Shown: positions 14,490 through 21,162 of the stretch, in pieces | Position numbering within the stretch: position 1 is the first letter of the stretch | Layout: every line of letters starts with the position of its first letter | Made by a program: the position numbers and the translations under genes | The notes under the pieces: generated by a model | What the model saw: only the letters and a program-made list of their open reading frames with translations | The model's database searches: none | What the model was told of the DNA's origin: nothing | DNA from: SIG459 sp045638085 | GTDB lineage: Bacteria; Bacillota; Clostridia; Oscillospirales; Oscillospiraceae | Length of the DNA stretch: 28,861 nt | Assembly: GCA_045638085.1 (NCBI GenBank) | Contig: JAZUAQ010000017.1 | Coordinates: 1-28,861, forward strand | Direction: 5' to 3'

Positions 14490-15545
14490 ATGGAAGAAAA
14501 AAGACAAGCCAGCAACATCACCGAAAGCGGCAAGGTGCTTTATCTGGACGAGGAGAGACTTGCCCGCAAGGAAGTTGGCTTCCCTCCCTATAAGAATAAG
14601 CCCAACGGACTTGGCATATATAACTGGCTCAAGGAGCATGTTATATATATGTCCGATAAGCGCTGGCCCTTGGCGCTGAAGCTTTATAAAATGTTCATCC
14701 GCTTTTCCGTCTGGATGAAAGAGGGCGGCCTGAAGGCAAAGATTTATAAAAAGGGTATTATGCTCTATCCCGACATGGAGACCCACACCTCCACTGTGGT
14801 CATGCCCCTGAATGTTGATCTTGAAGAGGAGGAGACTACCCTCCCCCTGAATCTGGATATCTCCCGCGAGGGAGAAAAAGTGGTATTGCCTTTGGATGTC
14901 ATCAAGGCAAGCCTCAAAAATGCTGACTTCATCGGCGGCATGGACTCCTGCCTCTGCCGCGAAGCCAATGACTGCAAGGACTTTTCCCACAATATAGGCT
15001 GTCTCTTCCTGGGTGATGCAGGCAGAATCATAGTCAAGCATAATCTGGGACGGGAGTTTACTTATGAAGAGGCTATGGAGAGGGTCAACATAGCCGCGGA
15101 GGCCGGACTTATGGGTCAGGCCGTCTGGGTTGAGGTTGAACAGCTTCTTTGGGGCATACGCAACGACCAGCTGGATAAGTTCCTCGAAATCTGCTTCTGC
15201 TGCCCCTGCTGCTGTATTGCCGTGCGCCTCGCCCGCAACGCAACCGAAAATGAGCGCCACCGCTTCCACCCCGCAGGCTGGACAGCAGTCCCCGACCGCA
15301 ACGCCTGCATTGGCTGCCGTGCCTGTGTTTCCACCCCAAACGGCTGCCCCGTTGAGGCAATAAGCTTCGGCGAGGATGGCAAGGTCGTCATTGATCAGGA
15401 AAAATGCGTGGGCTGCGGAATATGCAAGGCTCACTGCAAACCGGGCGTTATAAAAATCAAGCAGACCATGCCCATGAGAGCAGATCTCCACGAATATTTC
15501 CTGAAGGACTTTAATGTGGATTTGAAAATCTGGGAGGATAAATAA
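14490..15545 (+). CDS. Cysteine-rich 2[4Fe-4S] ferredoxin-type protein
   Basis: The 351-residue soluble protein carries 18 cysteines, all after residue 150. The first group is CLCREANDC...C (154-171). The second is a dense CFCCPCCC run (235-242). A C-terminal two-cluster ferredoxin domain follows: C273-x2-C-x2-C-x6-C286-P, which is irregular, and C306-x2-C-x2-C-x3-C316-KP. The stretch from MDSCLC through EEAxxxxxxAAEAGL to the CCxCCC run resembles the N-terminal part of a COG1145-type Fe-S family in anaerobes, from memory. It probably transfers electrons or carries a metal cluster. It starts 13 nt after the HypA-like gene, and its TAA overlaps the hypB ATG by one base. Its partner enzyme is not in the window. 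Confidence 0.85.
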   Translation: MEEKRQASNITESGKVLYLDEERLARKEVGFPPYKNKPNGLGIYNWLKEHVIYMSDKRWPLALKLYKMFIRFSVWMKEGGLKAKIYKKGIMLYPDMETHTSTVVMPLNVDLEEEETTLPLNLDISREGEKVVLPLDVIKASLKNADFIGGMDSCLCREANDCKDFSHNIGCLFLGDAGRIIVKHNLGREFTYEEAMERVNIAAEAGLMGQAVWVEVEQLLWGIRNDQLDKFLEICFCCPCCCIAVRLARNATENERHRFHPAGWTAVPDRNACIGCRACVSTPNGCPVEAISFGEDGKVVIDQEKCVGCGICKAHCKPGVIKIKQTMPMRADLHEYFLKDFNVDLKIWEDK

Positions 15546-16204
15546 TGGAAGATATCAAAATAATCGCCCTGCGGGAAAGCGTATTTGAAGATAATAATGC
15601 GGATGCGGCCAAGCTGCGCCGTGAACTTTCCGAAAAAGGCAGCTTTCTTATAAACCTTATGTCTGCCCCCGGTTCCGGAAAGACAAGCACTCTCCGTGCC
15701 CTTTTGCCCCTGCTCACCAAGGAGCTCAGTGTTGCGGTTATGGAGGCGGATATCGATTCCTCCGTTGACGCGGAGGCAATAGCTGCCTGCGGCGTGAAAT
15801 CCATTCAGCTCCATACCGGCGGAATGTGCCATCTGGACGCGGACATGTGCCGTCAGGGTCTTCGGGAGCTTGGCTATGAGGAGTTTGACCTTGTAATTCT
15901 TGAAAATGTGGGCAATCTCGTCTGCCCCGCCGAGTTTGACACCGGCGCCCATCTGAACATGACCATCCTCTCCGTCCCCGAAGGACACGATAAGCCCCTC
16001 AAGTATCCCCTTATGTACGAAACCTGCGGTCTTCTTGTGATTAACAAGACCGATGTTCTCCCCTTCTTCGATTTCGATATGGATAAGCTGAGGGAATATG
16101 CCCTTATGCGCAATCCCAACATAGAGATCATCCCCATCTCCGCCAAAACCGGCGAGGGAATCGCCGAACTGGCGGATTGGATACTGAAGAGAGTCAGGAA
16201 ATAA
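15545..16204 (+). CDS. hypB: HypB-type GTPase, nickel-insertion accessory protein
   Basis: This 219-residue SIMIBI-class GTPase matches HypB throughout. It has Walker A SAPGSGKT (40-47), switch region MEADIDSSVDA, the metal-site motif GMCHLDA (Cys95, His96), GNLVCP (Cys127) and the guanine-specificity motif NKTD (167-170). The zinc/nickel site at the dimer interface (Cys95, His96, Cys127) is intact. There is no N-terminal CxxCGC or His-rich stretch, as in many Firmicutes HypB. In known systems HypB hydrolyses GTP to help HypA load nickel into [NiFe]-hydrogenase. No hydrogenase or hypCDEF genes are nearby, so the client here is uncertain. GGGAGG lies in the end of the preceding gene. Confidence 0.92.
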   Translation: MEDIKIIALRESVFEDNNADAAKLRRELSEKGSFLINLMSAPGSGKTSTLRALLPLLTKELSVAVMEADIDSSVDAEAIAACGVKSIQLHTGGMCHLDADMCRQGLRELGYEEFDLVILENVGNLVCPAEFDTGAHLNMTILSVPEGHDKPLKYPLMYETCGLLVINKTDVLPFFDFDMDKLREYALMRNPNIEIIPISAKTGEGIAELADWILKRVRK

Positions 16205-16206
16205 AT

Positions 16207-16236
16207 AAAAACCCGATGCAAAAGCATCGGGTTTTT
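16207..16236. terminator. Bidirectional terminator between hypB and rsmI
   Basis: A 13-bp perfect stem (AAAAACCCGATGC with its complement) closes an AAAA loop. T-rich tracts follow on both strands. It lies 2 nt after the hypB stop and 5 nt from the convergent rsmI stop. Confidence 0.9.
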
Positions 16237-16241
16237 TATTT

Positions 16242-17069
16242 TCACTTTTCAAGCGCCATGGAGTAAAGCTCGTTTTTGGAAAAGCCAGTTTCTGCGGCGG
16301 CCTTTTTGCAGGCCTCCTTAAGGCTGAGTCCCTCGCTGCGGTAGCGCTCCACAATCTCAAGAGCGTCCGCTTCACTAAGCTGCTGAGGCTCTTCATCGGG
16401 GGCGCCCTGAACAACCAGCACGAACTCACCCTTGGGGGGAGTTGCGGTGAAATGTTCAATGGCAGAGCTGAGAGAGCAGCGGATAACCTCCTCGTGAATC
16501 TTGGTCATTTCGCGACAGAGGGCAATCTGCCTGTCACCGAAATACTGGAGGAAATCGCTGAGGGTGCGCATAAGCTTATGGGGAGCTTCGTAGAAAATCA
16601 TAGTGCGTTTTTCGCCCACAAGCTGCTCAAGATGCTCCCGGCGGGTTTTGTTTGTGGTGGAAAGAAAACCCTCGAAGCAAAAGCGCTGGGTGGGCAGACC
16701 GCTCATTGCAAGAGCGGTGACGCAGGCGCTGGGGCCGGGAATGGCGCAGACGGTGATGCCGTGGAATGCGCACTGGCGTACTATGTCCTCGCCGGGGTCG
16801 GAGATGGCGCGCATGCCCGCATCGGTGACAAGGGGGCAGCTTTCCCCCGCCATAAGGCGGCTGAGTAGCTTTTCGCCCATCTCGGCGCGATTATGTTCAA
16901 AATAGCAGATGAGGGGCTTTTTAATCTCGAAGCGGTTGAGAAGCTTCAAGGTAACACGGGTATCCTCGGCGGCTATGAAGTCCACTCTGCTGAGTGTTTC
17001 AAGGGCGCGGGAGGACATATCACCGAGATTTCCTATAGGTGTGCCCACAAGATACAAAATTCCTGCCAT
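16242..17069 (-). CDS. rsmI: 16S rRNA (cytidine-1402-2'-O)-methyltransferase
   Basis: The 275-residue protein belongs to the tetrapyrrole-methylase fold. It begins with the diagnostic LYLVGTPIGNLGDMSSRALE and DFIAAEDTRVTLKLLNRF. The SAM-binding segment CPLVTDAGMRAISDPGEDIV and the motif VCAIPGPSACVTALAMSGLP follow, then RFCFEGFL and MIFYEAPHKL. These identify RsmI, which methylates the ribose of C1402 in the 16S decoding centre. Length is normal. It is the last gene of the nrdG-trmN6-rsmI string, 9 nt after trmN6; trmN6-rsmI pairing is common in Firmicutes. Confidence 0.95.
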   Translation of the reverse strand: MAGILYLVGTPIGNLGDMSSRALETLSRVDFIAAEDTRVTLKLLNRFEIKKPLICYFEHNRAEMGEKLLSRLMAGESCPLVTDAGMRAISDPGEDIVRQCAFHGITVCAIPGPSACVTALAMSGLPTQRFCFEGFLSTTNKTRREHLEQLVGEKRTMIFYEAPHKLMRTLSDFLQYFGDRQIALCREMTKIHEEVIRCSLSSAIEHFTATPPKGEFVLVVQGAPDEEPQQLSEADALEIVERYRSEGLSLKEACKKAAAETGFSKNELYSMALEK

Positions 17070-17078
17070 TGCTTTCTC

Positions 17079-17792
17079 CTATCTGTGATAGATCAATTTG
17101 GTCTCTTCGCTGTCGCTGCCGTCGGCATTGCAGAGAATGAGAGGCTTTTCTATGTTGAGGCCGCTTTTGCCGCCTCGGCGCGCCTCGATAAGCACTAAAT
17201 TAGGCGCATGCCCTGCCTTGTATTGTACCATACGCAGGCGCTTGGGCTCAAGACCGTGCTTTGTCAGGGCGCAGAAAATTTCCGAAAGGCGCTCAGGGCG
17301 GTGGACAAGGGCAAAAGCCCCGCCCCAGCGGCAGAGATATTTTGCCGCCTCGCAAAGCTGCTCAAGGGTCAGACAGCGCTCGTCACGGGCTATGGCTCGG
17401 CTGTCCGCAGGGGCATTATATCCGCTGTCCACAGGGAAATAGGGAGGATTGGAAACCACAAGGTCATAATCCCCAGCCTTCAGAAAACTGCGGAATTCTC
17501 TCACGTCACCCAGTATGACAGCGGAAGGCGCAAAGCCGTTTGCCTCCATATTCTCGCGGCTGAGGGCGGCGGATTCCTCCTGAATTTCAACACCCTCCAC
17601 CTTTGCGCCGGGTCTTGCGTGGCTGAGCAAAACGCTCAGCACACCTGCACCGCAGCCTATATCAAGCACCTTGTTTGCGCGGATGCCGGAGACAAAGTGG
17701 GCAAGCATCACGGAATCGGTGGAAAGGCGGAAGGAGCCCTCCTGCTGCTTGAAGCGGGGGCCTCCCGGCCAAAGTTCATCAAAAGCGGCCAT
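17079..17792 (-). CDS. trmN6: tRNA1(Val) (adenine(37)-N6)-methyltransferase-like protein
   Basis: The 237-residue Rossmann-fold methyltransferase has the SAM motif DIGCGAG (44-50) and the N6-adenine methylase motif SNPPYFP (114-120). The opening RFKQQEGSFRLSTDSVMLAHF is characteristic of the TrmN6/YfiC-YabB family, which modifies A37 of valine tRNA in E. coli. The exact target in Firmicutes is inferred. The ATG lies 6 nt after the nrdG stop, with GGGAGA in the end of nrdG. Together with rsmI it forms a small RNA-modification pair. Confidence 0.88.
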   Translation of the reverse strand: MAAFDELWPGGPRFKQQEGSFRLSTDSVMLAHFVSGIRANKVLDIGCGAGVLSVLLSHARPGAKVEGVEIQEESAALSRENMEANGFAPSAVILGDVREFRSFLKAGDYDLVVSNPPYFPVDSGYNAPADSRAIARDERCLTLEQLCEAAKYLCRWGGAFALVHRPERLSEIFCALTKHGLEPKRLRMVQYKAGHAPNLVLIEARRGGKSGLNIEKPLILCNADGSDSEETKLIYHR

Positions 17793-17798
17793 AAGCTA

Positions 17799-18320
17799 TC
17801 AATTCTCCCAAAGTACGGTTTCGCCCTTTTTCAATGTTGCGGGCAGGTCGATAAGGCGCTGGTTGCGGCTGCCGCGGAAAAGAAGGGTCAGGTCTCGTTG
17901 CGCCTCGATAAATTCTCCGTCAACAAGCACATCGATGAGGCTTAGAAGCTCATCGGTGACCTCGCATCGGGCGCGGGAGGGCTGCAGAAGCTCGGTCTCC
18001 AGAGTGTATCCGGTGTAGCACCAGATATCCTTCTGAGGATAAAGCTCCCTCACTTTTTTCACCAAAGGCAGCAGAACCCGCTGATTCACCTTTTCCATAG
18101 GCTCGCCTCCCAGAAGGGTAAGGCCGTCCACATAGTCGGGAGCGAGGGAGGCGATTATCTCCTCCTCGGTCTCAGCTGTGTAGGGTCTGCCGAAGTCAAA
18201 TTCCCATGTCTCGGGCTGGAAGCAGCCGGGGCAATGGTGGCTGCAGCCGGAGACGAACAGAGTTGTGCGCACTCCGGGACCATCGGCTATATCGAAATAT
18301 TTAATATTGCCGTAATTCAT
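17799..18320 (-). CDS. nrdG: Anaerobic ribonucleotide reductase activating protein (radical SAM)
   Basis: I start this 173-residue protein at 18320 (MNYGNIKYFDIADGPGVRTT), the usual NrdG N-terminus, with AGAGG upstream; an earlier in-frame ATG lies in the terminator region. The radical-SAM cluster motif is CSHHCPGC (C-x3-C-x2-C), followed by FQPETWEFDFG and the LTLLGGEPM SAM-contact segment. NrdG makes the glycyl radical on NrdD using SAM and reduced flavodoxin or ferredoxin. It follows nrdD, but a strong terminator hairpin lies between them, so it may be made at a lower level. Confidence 0.95.
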   Translation of the reverse strand: MNYGNIKYFDIADGPGVRTTLFVSGCSHHCPGCFQPETWEFDFGRPYTAETEEEIIASLAPDYVDGLTLLGGEPMEKVNQRVLLPLVKKVRELYPQKDIWCYTGYTLETELLQPSRARCEVTDELLSLIDVLVDGEFIEAQRDLTLLFRGSRNQRLIDLPATLKKGETVLWEN

Positions 18321-18347
18321 AGATAACCTCTTAGATAAGCTACTTAG

Positions 18348-18383
18348 AAAAATCGAAGTAAAGGGCAAAAGCCCTTTACTTCG
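18348..18383 (-). terminator. Terminator between nrdD and nrdG
   Basis: On the minus strand, a 13-bp perfect stem (arms 18371-18383 and 18354-18366) with a four-base loop is followed by ATTTTTC. It is 11 nt after the nrdD stop and 27 nt before the nrdG start. No promoter for nrdG is obvious after it, so it probably attenuates rather than separates the two genes. Confidence 0.88.
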
Positions 18384-18394
18384 AGGGGAATTTT

Positions 18395-20566
18395 TTACAG
18401 ATGAAGCACGCGCTCCTTGATTTCCTGAGTTCTGCCCTGATTCCAGAACTGAGTTCCGATATAACCGCAGGTGCGGCGGGCAACGTTCATCTTGTCCTGA
18501 TTGCGGTTATGGCAGTTGGGGCATTCCCATACCAGCTTGCCGTCATCCTCGACGATGCTTATCTCACCGTCGAAGCCGCAGACCTGGCAGAAGTCGGACT
18601 TGGTGTTCAGTTCAGCGTACATAATGTTGTCATAGATGTAGCGGATGATCTGAAGAACAGCCTTGATATTCTGCTGCATGTTGGGAACTTCCACATAGCT
18701 GATGGCGCCGCCGGGAGAGAGAGCCTGGAACTTGCTTTCGAAGCTGAGCTTGGTGAAAGCGTCGATTTCCTCGGTGACATGGACATGGTAGGAGTTGGTG
18801 ATATATGCCTTGTCGGTAACGCCGGGGACAACGCCGAAACGCTGCTGAAGGCACTTGGAGAACTTATAGGTGGTGGACTGCAGAGGAGTGCCGTAGAGGG
18901 AGAAGTCAATATTGTGCTTTGCCTTCCACTCCTTGCATCTGTCATTCATATGCTGCATAACATCCAGAGCGAAGGGGGTGGCTTCAGCATCGGTATGGCT
19001 CTTGCCGGTCATATACTTGACACATTCATAAAGACCTGCATAGCCCAGAGAAATGGTGGAATAACCGCCGAAGAGGAGCTTATCGATAGGCTCGCCCTTT
19101 TCCAGACGGGCAAGGGCGCCGTGCTGCCAGAGAATGGGAGCGGCATCGGAAAGAGTTCCCTTCAGTCTTTCATGGCGGCACATCAGGGCTCTGTAGCAAA
19201 GGTCGAGGCGCTCATCAAAGATGCGCCAGAAGAGCTCCATATCTCCGCCGGAGGAGAGGGCAACGTCAACAAGGTTGATGGTGACAACGCCCTGATTGAA
19301 GCGACCGTAGTACTTGGGTTTGCCGTTTTCGTCAACATAGGGGGTGAGGAAACTGCGGCAGCCCATGCAGGTGTAGCAGTGACCCTCGCCGTTTTTGTCA
19401 ACCTTCAGCTTGAGCATCATCTTTTCGCTGATATAGTCGGGAACCATGCGCTTTGCGGTGCACTTGGCGGAAAGCTCGGTGAGGTACCAATAGGGAGAAT
19501 CGGGAGTGATGTTCTGCTCTTCAAGAACATAGATGAGCTTGGGGAAAGCGGGAGTTACCCAAACGCCGGTGTCGTTCTTAACGCCCTGATAGCGCTGGAG
19601 CAGGGTCTCTTCGATGATGAGGGCAAGGTCCTTCTTCTCCTGCTCGTTCTTGGCCTCGCCAAGATACATGAACACGGTGATAAAGGGAGCCTGTCCGTTG
19701 GTGGTGAGAAGGGTGACGACCTGATACTGAATGGTCTGAACGCCTTTCTTTATCTCTTCGCGCAGGCGCTTTTCGGTGAGGGCGGAAAGCTGCTCCTGGT
19801 TGCAATCAAGACCAACAGCCTTCATCTCTTCCTCAACGGTCTTGCGAATCTTCTTGCGGCTCACATCTACGAAAGGAGCGAGATGGGTCAGGGAGATGCT
19901 CTGTCCGCCATACTGGTTGGAGGCAACCTGAGCAATAATCTGGGTTGCGATGTTGCAGGCGGTGGAGAAGCTATGGGGCTTCTCGATGAGGGTACCGGTG
20001 ATGACGGTGCCGTTCTGGAGCATATCCTCAAGGTTGACAAGGTCGCAGTTATGCATATGCTGAGCGAAATAGTCGGCGTCGTGGAAGTGGATAATGCCTT
20101 CGTCGTGAGCCTTGACTATCTCCTCGGGCAGCAGAATGCGGCGGGTGAGATCCTTGCTGACCTCGCCTGCCATGTAGTCGCGCTGGGTGGAGTTGATAAT
20201 GGGGTTCTTGTTGGCATTTTCCTGCTTTGCCTCTTCGTTGTTGCACTCGATAAGGCTGAGGATCTGGTTGTCAGTGGTATTGGCGCGGCGGGCAAGGTTG
20301 CGGGTGAAACGATAGCGGATATAACGCTTTGCGGTCTCCGCTGCACCTGCGCCAATGATTTCGGTTTCAACAAGCTCCTGAATTTCTTCAACGCTGAGAG
20401 CGCGTCCCAGTTCCTCGCAATAGCGCTCAATGCGCAGAGCGATGGCATCTATCTGATCATTTGTAAGCTCGCTGCCGCCTGCGGCCTCGTTGGCCTTGGC
20501 AATAGCTGCGCTGATTTTTTGCCATACGAAAGTCTCTTCGCTTCCGTTTCTCTTAATTATCTTCAT
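18395..20566 (-). CDS. nrdD: Anaerobic (class III) ribonucleoside-triphosphate reductase
   Basis: The 723-residue start is set at 20566 (MKIIKRNGSEETFVWQKI), with AAGGGG just upstream; a longer in-frame version begins inside the promoter and is rejected. Residues 1-95 form the ATP-cone that senses ATP/dATP. The glycyl-radical barrel follows, with HFHDADYFAQHMHNCDLVNL, GGQSISLTHLAPFVD and GGYSTISLGYAGLYE. The C-terminus has the zinc site (CQVC and CPNC) and the radical loop RRTCGYIG. The enzyme reduces ribonucleoside triphosphates and works only without oxygen, so the host lives anaerobically. Its promoter carries NrdR-like boxes. Confidence 0.97.
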   Translation of the reverse strand: MKIIKRNGSEETFVWQKISAAIAKANEAAGGSELTNDQIDAIALRIERYCEELGRALSVEEIQELVETEIIGAGAAETAKRYIRYRFTRNLARRANTTDNQILSLIECNNEEAKQENANKNPIINSTQRDYMAGEVSKDLTRRILLPEEIVKAHDEGIIHFHDADYFAQHMHNCDLVNLEDMLQNGTVITGTLIEKPHSFSTACNIATQIIAQVASNQYGGQSISLTHLAPFVDVSRKKIRKTVEEEMKAVGLDCNQEQLSALTEKRLREEIKKGVQTIQYQVVTLLTTNGQAPFITVFMYLGEAKNEQEKKDLALIIEETLLQRYQGVKNDTGVWVTPAFPKLIYVLEEQNITPDSPYWYLTELSAKCTAKRMVPDYISEKMMLKLKVDKNGEGHCYTCMGCRSFLTPYVDENGKPKYYGRFNQGVVTINLVDVALSSGGDMELFWRIFDERLDLCYRALMCRHERLKGTLSDAAPILWQHGALARLEKGEPIDKLLFGGYSTISLGYAGLYECVKYMTGKSHTDAEATPFALDVMQHMNDRCKEWKAKHNIDFSLYGTPLQSTTYKFSKCLQQRFGVVPGVTDKAYITNSYHVHVTEEIDAFTKLSFESKFQALSPGGAISYVEVPNMQQNIKAVLQIIRYIYDNIMYAELNTKSDFCQVCGFDGEISIVEDDGKLVWECPNCHNRNQDKMNVARRTCGYIGTQFWNQGRTQEIKERVLHL

Positions 20567-20589
20567 CTTGTACCCCTTGTAATCAAGAA

Positions 20590-20605
20590 TATCTATATAT
20601 AGTGG
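20590..20605. promoter_or_regulatory. Candidate NrdR box (downstream copy)
   Basis: The 16-mer TATCTATATATAGTGG matches the remembered NrdR palindrome (ACACWATATMTWGTGT type) in one half, with the core ATATAGTG. It lies about 25 bp past the predicted nrdD transcription start. Confidence 0.45.
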
Positions 20606-20629
20606 TTGAATATGTCGTGCCGGATTTTG

Positions 20630-20658
20630 ATTATACACTATATTATGTAGGAACGCAA
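20630..20658 (-). promoter_or_regulatory. Promoter of nrdD
   Basis: On the minus strand, TTGCGT (20653-20658), a 17-bp spacer and a perfect TATAAT (20630-20635). An NrdR-like box overlaps the spacer and the start of the -10, a position suited to repression. Confidence 0.78.
20635..20650. promoter_or_regulatory. Candidate NrdR box (promoter copy)
   Basis: ACACTATATTATGTAG contains the conserved half-site CACTATAT, the complement of the ATATAGTG in the box at 20590-20605. The two centres are 45 bp apart, more than the roughly 31 bp usual for paired NrdR boxes, so this remains a candidate. Confidence 0.48.
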
Positions 20659-20699
20659 GAGGATAAATCACAATATTTTGTATTTTCTCAGTCGCATTT

Positions 20700-20990
20700 A
20701 TAGAGCATCTAGTGGCCTGCCCATAAAAAAAGCCTCCCTTGCAAAGGGAGGTAGCACGGCCTGAGCCGTGACGGAGGGATTGGAAAGGCCTCCCCCCTCG
20801 GAGAAGGCAAACAAATGAGGTGTTTTAAGTACACAAGCAGACGAAGATCGTGTTGTCTCCGACGACCATATTCTTTTTGTGCCAGCAAAAAGAATATGGA
20901 AAGAAAAACAGGCCAAAGAGGGGCACAGAAGGCCCCCCTTTGTAAACTCCCCAAATGCGCAAATAAGAAACATATTGTGCCACATAATCA
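20700..20990. repeat. Composite structured intergenic repeat, no gene
   Basis: This stretch has consecutive hairpins and no credible gene. CCTCCCTT/AAGGGAGG (20733-20751) is followed by CACGGC-CTGA-GCCGTG (20755-20770) and ACGGAGGGATT. Further on is a 14-bp perfect inverted repeat CCATATTCTTTTTG/CAAAAAGAATATGG (20866-20899). From memory, the first part resembles a dispersed repeat of Faecalibacterium-like genomes. On the minus strand the first hairpin leads into seven U residues and could terminate transcription from dnaE. Short open frames here have no RBS and follow the palindromes, so I do not call them. Confidence 0.75.
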
Positions 20991-21128
20991 GCGCCTAAAC
21001 CTTAGAGTGCTTGCCTCGTTTTCCGCTCGGGACGCTGCTGCCTCAAGGCGCCTGTTCGGCGCCACGGGGGCTGTGCCTCGTAATGTTTCGCACGGCAAGT
21101 AGGGCGGGACGCCCACATCCCGCCGCAA
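20991..21128. repeat. GC-rich intergenic sequence with small inverted repeats
   Basis: This section has GGCGCC-TGTTC-GGCGCC (21048-21064) and GCGGGA/TCCCGC (about 21106-21124). Two similar segments start TGCCTCGT (near 21011 and 21075). It separates the preceding repeat from the dnaE terminator. No gene or promoter is visible. It may be a second dispersed repeat. Confidence 0.5.
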
Positions 21129-21160
21129 AAAAAGCACACGGCACTAACCGTGTGCTTTTT
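21129..21160 (-). terminator. Terminator of dnaE
   Basis: A 13-bp perfect stem (AAAAAGCACACGG / CCGTGTGCTTTTT) has a six-base loop. On the minus strand it is followed by a run of seven U residues, 2 nt after the dnaE stop. Confidence 0.93.
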
Positions 21161-21162
21161 AT

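Noticed and set aside
18401..20602. A 733-codon open frame antisense to nrdD
   Set aside because: It lies wholly against a clearly identified gene and has no recognisable protein features; codon bias accounts for it. The same holds for the long antisense frames at 3867-5081, 4931-6277, 11091-12854 and 23242-24741.
20698..21102. Short open frames of 81-95 codons on both strands in the nrdD-dnaE gap
   Set aside because: They translate palindromic repeats, lack RBS and family features, and mirror each other across strands.
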